The notes under the pieces are model-generated. The model saw only the letters and a program-made list of their open reading frames with translations. It did not search any database and was not told the origin of the DNA. Positions 8,278-10,380 of a stretch of 10,380 bases of DNA are shown here, piece by piece. The translations under genes were made by a program, and so were the position numbers. The stretch spans positions 1 through 10,380 of the forward strand of contig RCAB01000967.1 of NCBI GenBank assembly GCA_003640385.1, given 5' to 3'. Position 1 is the first letter of the stretch. Every line of letters starts with the position of its first letter. This DNA is from Setaria digitata (Eukaryota; Nematoda; Chromadorea; Rhabditida; Setariidae).

Positions 8278-8347
8278 ATATATATATATAAATTTTTTTT
8301 TCTTTTTACCATTATATATATAAATTTTATATATATATATATATAAT
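8278..8347. repeat. (AT)n tracts with a 37-bp A/T palindrome
   Basis: An AT tract at 8278-8290 is followed by a T-rich spacer and a second at 8329-8345. From 8311 to 8347 the sequence runs ATTATATATATAAA into TTTTATATATATATATATAAT; its ends ATTATATA and TATATAAT are complementary and the centre AAATTT is a palindrome, so it can fold on itself. Both AT tracts are followed or preceded by AAATTTT. Confidence 0.75.
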
Positions 8348-8770
8348 GCATGTAAAATTTATGTTTGACAAGTAAAATCAAAATGTTGAAATTTACTTTT
8401 TATTACTGAAATCCTAAGTTAATCAATTATACATATGAATGCATAAATGTGCAAAAAGCAAAGGAAAAAATAAAAGCTCCTGGGAAATGAAAAACAATTT
8501 CAATAAATACATTTTATCAAATCAGAGAAATTGGATTAAATTTCTTATTCTTAATAATTCGGTGGCAATTTTAATCTAATATTTTTTTTTTTTTTAAGAT
8601 TTTTAATTAGAACTGTTGAAGCTTAATTTTTCTTGACATTACATTTTTATATGCTCCTTTTTTCTTCTTATCAACAATAAACGGTAGTATAATAATATAC
8701 GTAAAAATGTTGGTCTGGAAAGTACTTGAAAAAAAGTTTATTTTTTAAACAATGAAGACAAATTGCTACA
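8348..8770. other. AT-rich stretch, nothing recognised
   Basis: Mixed AT-rich sequence with a T14 run at 8582-8595. No open frame, repeat array or RNA gene that I can support. Confidence 0.6.
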
Positions 8771-8773
8771 AGC

Positions 8774-8821
8774 ACATTCCGAATGCAATAAGGTATTAGT
8801 TTCCATTTAACAACGGAATGT
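8774..8821. repeat. 8-bp inverted repeat ACATTCCG/CGGAATGT
   Basis: ACATTCCG (8774-8781) is the exact reverse complement of CGGAATGT (8814-8821), with 32 bases between. Related ACATTCG and ACATTCC words occur downstream inside the duplicated segment (8829-8988). The arms are short, but their CCG/CGG content makes a purely compositional match less likely than for the A/T palindromes. Confidence 0.5.
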
Positions 8822-8828
8822 TTTTTTT

Positions 8829-8988
8829 CTTGTTATGCTTTTTGTTTCTTAAGTTTTTTTTTTTTACATTCGCTTAAAAAAAAAATTAAGTTACATTCCT
8901 AGTGATGNCTTGTTATGCTTTTTGTTTCTTAAGTTTTTTTTTTTTTACATTCGCTTAAAAAAAAAATTAAGTTACATTCCTAGTGATG
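8829..8988 (+). repeat. 79/80-bp direct duplication split by an N
   Basis: Copy one (8829-8907) and copy two (8909-8988) both run from CTTGTTATGCTTTTTG to CATTCCTAGTGATG and differ only by one T in the homopolymer (12 against 13). They are separated by exactly one N at 8908. Each copy can form a hairpin: CTTAAG followed by T12-13 pairs with A10 followed by TTAAG across a short ACATTCGCTT loop. Near-identical ends meeting at a lone N are typical of two contigs whose overlap was not merged, so the real genome probably has one copy. Confidence 0.92.
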
Positions 8989-9130
8989 ATGATAAGAAAC
9001 AATAATGAAAATACTACGATTTTTTCTTTTTCATTGTTAAATTTGCTTTACATTTGTTAAAAAAGAAAATGAAATTAACAAATATAGTGGTAATAATGAA
9101 AAATGATAATAGTGATAATGGTGCTAATTG
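8984..9130 (+). repeat. GAT/AAT-rich degenerate trinucleotide tract
   Basis: GATGATGATAAG, AATAATGAAAAT, GGTAATAATG and GATAATAGTGATAATGG words are interleaved with T-rich sequence. The texture matches 1-180 in the same orientation. Confidence 0.6.
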
Positions 9131-9245
9131 TTATACTGACATTTAAGTGGAATAATTTTTTTTATTACTGTTATCAGTATTAATGAGAATACAGAAAATG
9201 CTACCGTGGCATTAGATGGTGGTGGAAATTGATAAACAGTTATTC

Positions 9246-9262
9246 TTTTTTTTTTTTTTTTT
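9246..9262 (+). repeat. 17-base poly-T run
   Basis: Seventeen T residues followed by CTCTC. The flanks (9131-9466) are AT-rich and hold nothing else that I recognise, apart from a purine-rich A10 patch near 9392-9401. Confidence 0.85.
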
Positions 9263-9466
9263 CTCTCTTTTTATAAATATCACCGAAATTTTAGAAATGA
9301 TAAAGCTAATTTGTTAAAATTCCTTTCCAACAGTTGTTCATCGATGCTATCGCATCCTGAAGGATCAGTTTTATTTGTAAACTGCAAAAAGAAAAAAAAA
9401 ATTTAGTATTTCCTCCATTTTTCATCATTCCCTAACTTTACATCTTCTATCAGTCTTTTTTTTAGT

Positions 9467-9710
9467 GTTAGAATTATTATTTTTATTAACGTTATCGATA
9501 TCGCTGCTATTATTATTATAGTTATTATTATTACTCTTATTTTATTATTAACATCTTTGTTATTATCCTTAATGTTATCATTTCTTACCACTTTCTTACA
9601 CTTTTGTTGCATTTTTTATTATTAATACTCTCGCCATTACAATTTTTATTTATCATTATCATTACCATTATTAACCTTTTTGTTATTTATAATTATTGTC
9701 ATTATTTGCA
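9467..9710. repeat. Imperfect (TTA)n trinucleotide tract
   Basis: Blocks of ATTATTATT, TTATTATT and CATTATC recur for about 240 bases with a short unique patch at 9575-9612. Read on the minus strand it keeps a frame open from 9612 to 9403, giving an Ile/Asn/Lys-rich 69-residue peptide with a run of isoleucines. That is the repeat translated, not a membrane protein I can support. The orientation is opposite to the AAT/GAT tracts at 1-180 and 8984-9130. Confidence 0.8.
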
Positions 9711-10195
9711 TATGTTTTTTAACAACACTAAAGTTACTTGCAAACTTTTGGTGGAGAATTTGTTAGTTCTGAAATGATATGATGGTATTTAATTAATTTT
9801 TGTAATATAATATAATGTTTCATTTCTTTTCAATTTTCACACACCAATAATTTCATCAGCTGTTTGTTTTCTGATCAAATTTTCCCAGTTTATTGAATTT
9901 CAGATGTTCGTACAATTTTCATGTAATCTCAGTTGTCATTTCATTTGAAAACATTGAAGGACTCAAAGGCATACTTAGGTATGAATTTAATTCCAATCGA
10001 TGCATAATTTCAAATTATTTTGGAATTGAAATAACAACCAATCAATGCAGCATCATAAATTACCATTAATTACATTTGAAAATGTTGGCATGCTATGTAG
10101 GAAAAAATTTGACTTGCCAAAAATTTCAAATGTAGCTAAACTTAAAGTTCACCCTTTGACCCTTAACCATGTGTTTCTACCTTATATGTATATAA
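9711..10195. other. AT-rich stretch, nothing recognised
   Basis: This is one of the least repetitive parts of the window. An ATG at 10045 opens 66 codons to 10245 with fairly varied composition, but the frame runs through the (TG)9 repeat as a Cys-Val run and matches no family I know. A coding exon cannot be excluded, but I see no evidence strong enough to call one. Confidence 0.5.
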
Positions 10196-10213
10196 TGTGT
10201 GTGTGTGTGTGTG
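10196..10213 (+). repeat. (TG)9 microsatellite
   Basis: Nine uninterrupted TG dinucleotides preceded by an alternating ATATGTATATAA stretch. Alternating purine-pyrimidine DNA of this kind can adopt Z-form; that is general knowledge, not shown here. Confidence 0.92.
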
Positions 10214-10320
10214 AAAATTATCAAAATACAAATTTTGTGCAGTAATAATTGCATATATTTGGGTAAAAAATTTATTGGGAATTATGAAAATTGAGGGCTA
10301 ACTAAATTTATTCAAAAAAG

Positions 10321-10380
10321 TCACCATCTAATACCGAATCCATAACGTTTAAGACTTTCCTTCACCTAATACAGAATCCA
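10321..10380 (+). repeat. Start of a 41-bp-period repeat cut by window edge
   Basis: TCACCATCTAATACCGAATC at 10321-10340 (continuing CA) recurs as TCACCTAATACAGAATCCA at 10362-10380, with a 3-base deletion and one substitution. The period is 41 bases. Only one full unit and the beginning of the second are visible, so whether an array continues cannot be seen. The 107 bases before it (10214-10320) are plain AT-rich sequence. Confidence 0.6.

Noticed and set aside
9403..9612. Minus-strand 69-codon open frame with an isoleucine-rich core
   Set aside because: The core is the reverse reading of the (TTA)n tract.
10045..10245. 66-codon ATG-started open frame near the right end, sharing VAKLK-H with the frame at 309-584
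   Set aside because: The DNA match is 16 of 20 bases (GTAGC-AAA--TAAA-TTCA type), too short in AT-rich sequence to prove a family, and the frame runs through a (TG)9 repeat.
1..10380. tRNA, rRNA, CRISPR array, phage or insertion-sequence content
   Set aside because: No B-box-like GGTTCGA with a cloverleaf, no conserved rRNA segments, no regularly spaced identical repeats with unique spacers, and no transposase or phage-like frames were found by reading both strands.

Overview
I find no gene in this window that I can defend. It is very AT-rich (by eye about three quarters or more A+T) and dominated by homopolymer runs, dinucleotide and trinucleotide tracts and polypyrimidine stretches. Neither strand has an open frame longer than about 130 codons. 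Those that exist are low-complexity translations of the repeats (poly-Leu/Val/Ile, poly-Phe/Ser), and several begin at TTG rather than ATG. I see no tRNA, rRNA, transposase, reverse transcriptase, CRISPR array or bacterial-type operon.

The texture (runs of 11-28 T or A, (AT)n, (CT)n, (TG)n and (TTA/TTG)n tracts, old minisatellites, single N bases at contig joins) indicates intergenic or large-intron DNA of an AT-rich eukaryote from a draft short-read assembly. An AT-rich invertebrate such as a nematode would fit, but nothing here proves a lineage.

Layout: 1-180 is a degenerate AAT/GAT tract. 181-1355 is AT-rich with homopolymers. 1356-1870 is the most C-rich part, with TCTAG pentamers and a 21-bp minisatellite. 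1871-2900 is AT-rich. 2990-3115 is an almost pure A/T block with a perfect 18-bp inverted repeat and an (AT)12 array ending at an N. 3180-3560 is T/C-rich. 4420-5060 is strongly polypyrimidine and holds a 39-base A run ending at a second N and a 28-base T run. 5171-5776 is a much diverged family of short repeats sharing a core near TTCGATATTAGGCTGAACA. 5777-7170 is plain AT-rich sequence with one small inverted repeat. 7171-7197 is a clean hairpin, followed by a 200-bp TTG/TTA tract. 8278-8347 is (AT)n with a palindrome. 8829-8988 is a 79/80-bp direct duplication split by a third N, probably an assembly artefact. 8984-9710 returns to trinucleotide tracts in both orientations. 10196-10213 is (TG)9, and the last 60 bases start a 41-bp-period repeat that leaves the window.

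The points most worth following are the diverged repeat block at 5171-5776, the duplicated contig ends at 8829-8988, and the 41-bp repeat cut off by the right edge. I found no convincing new biological system.
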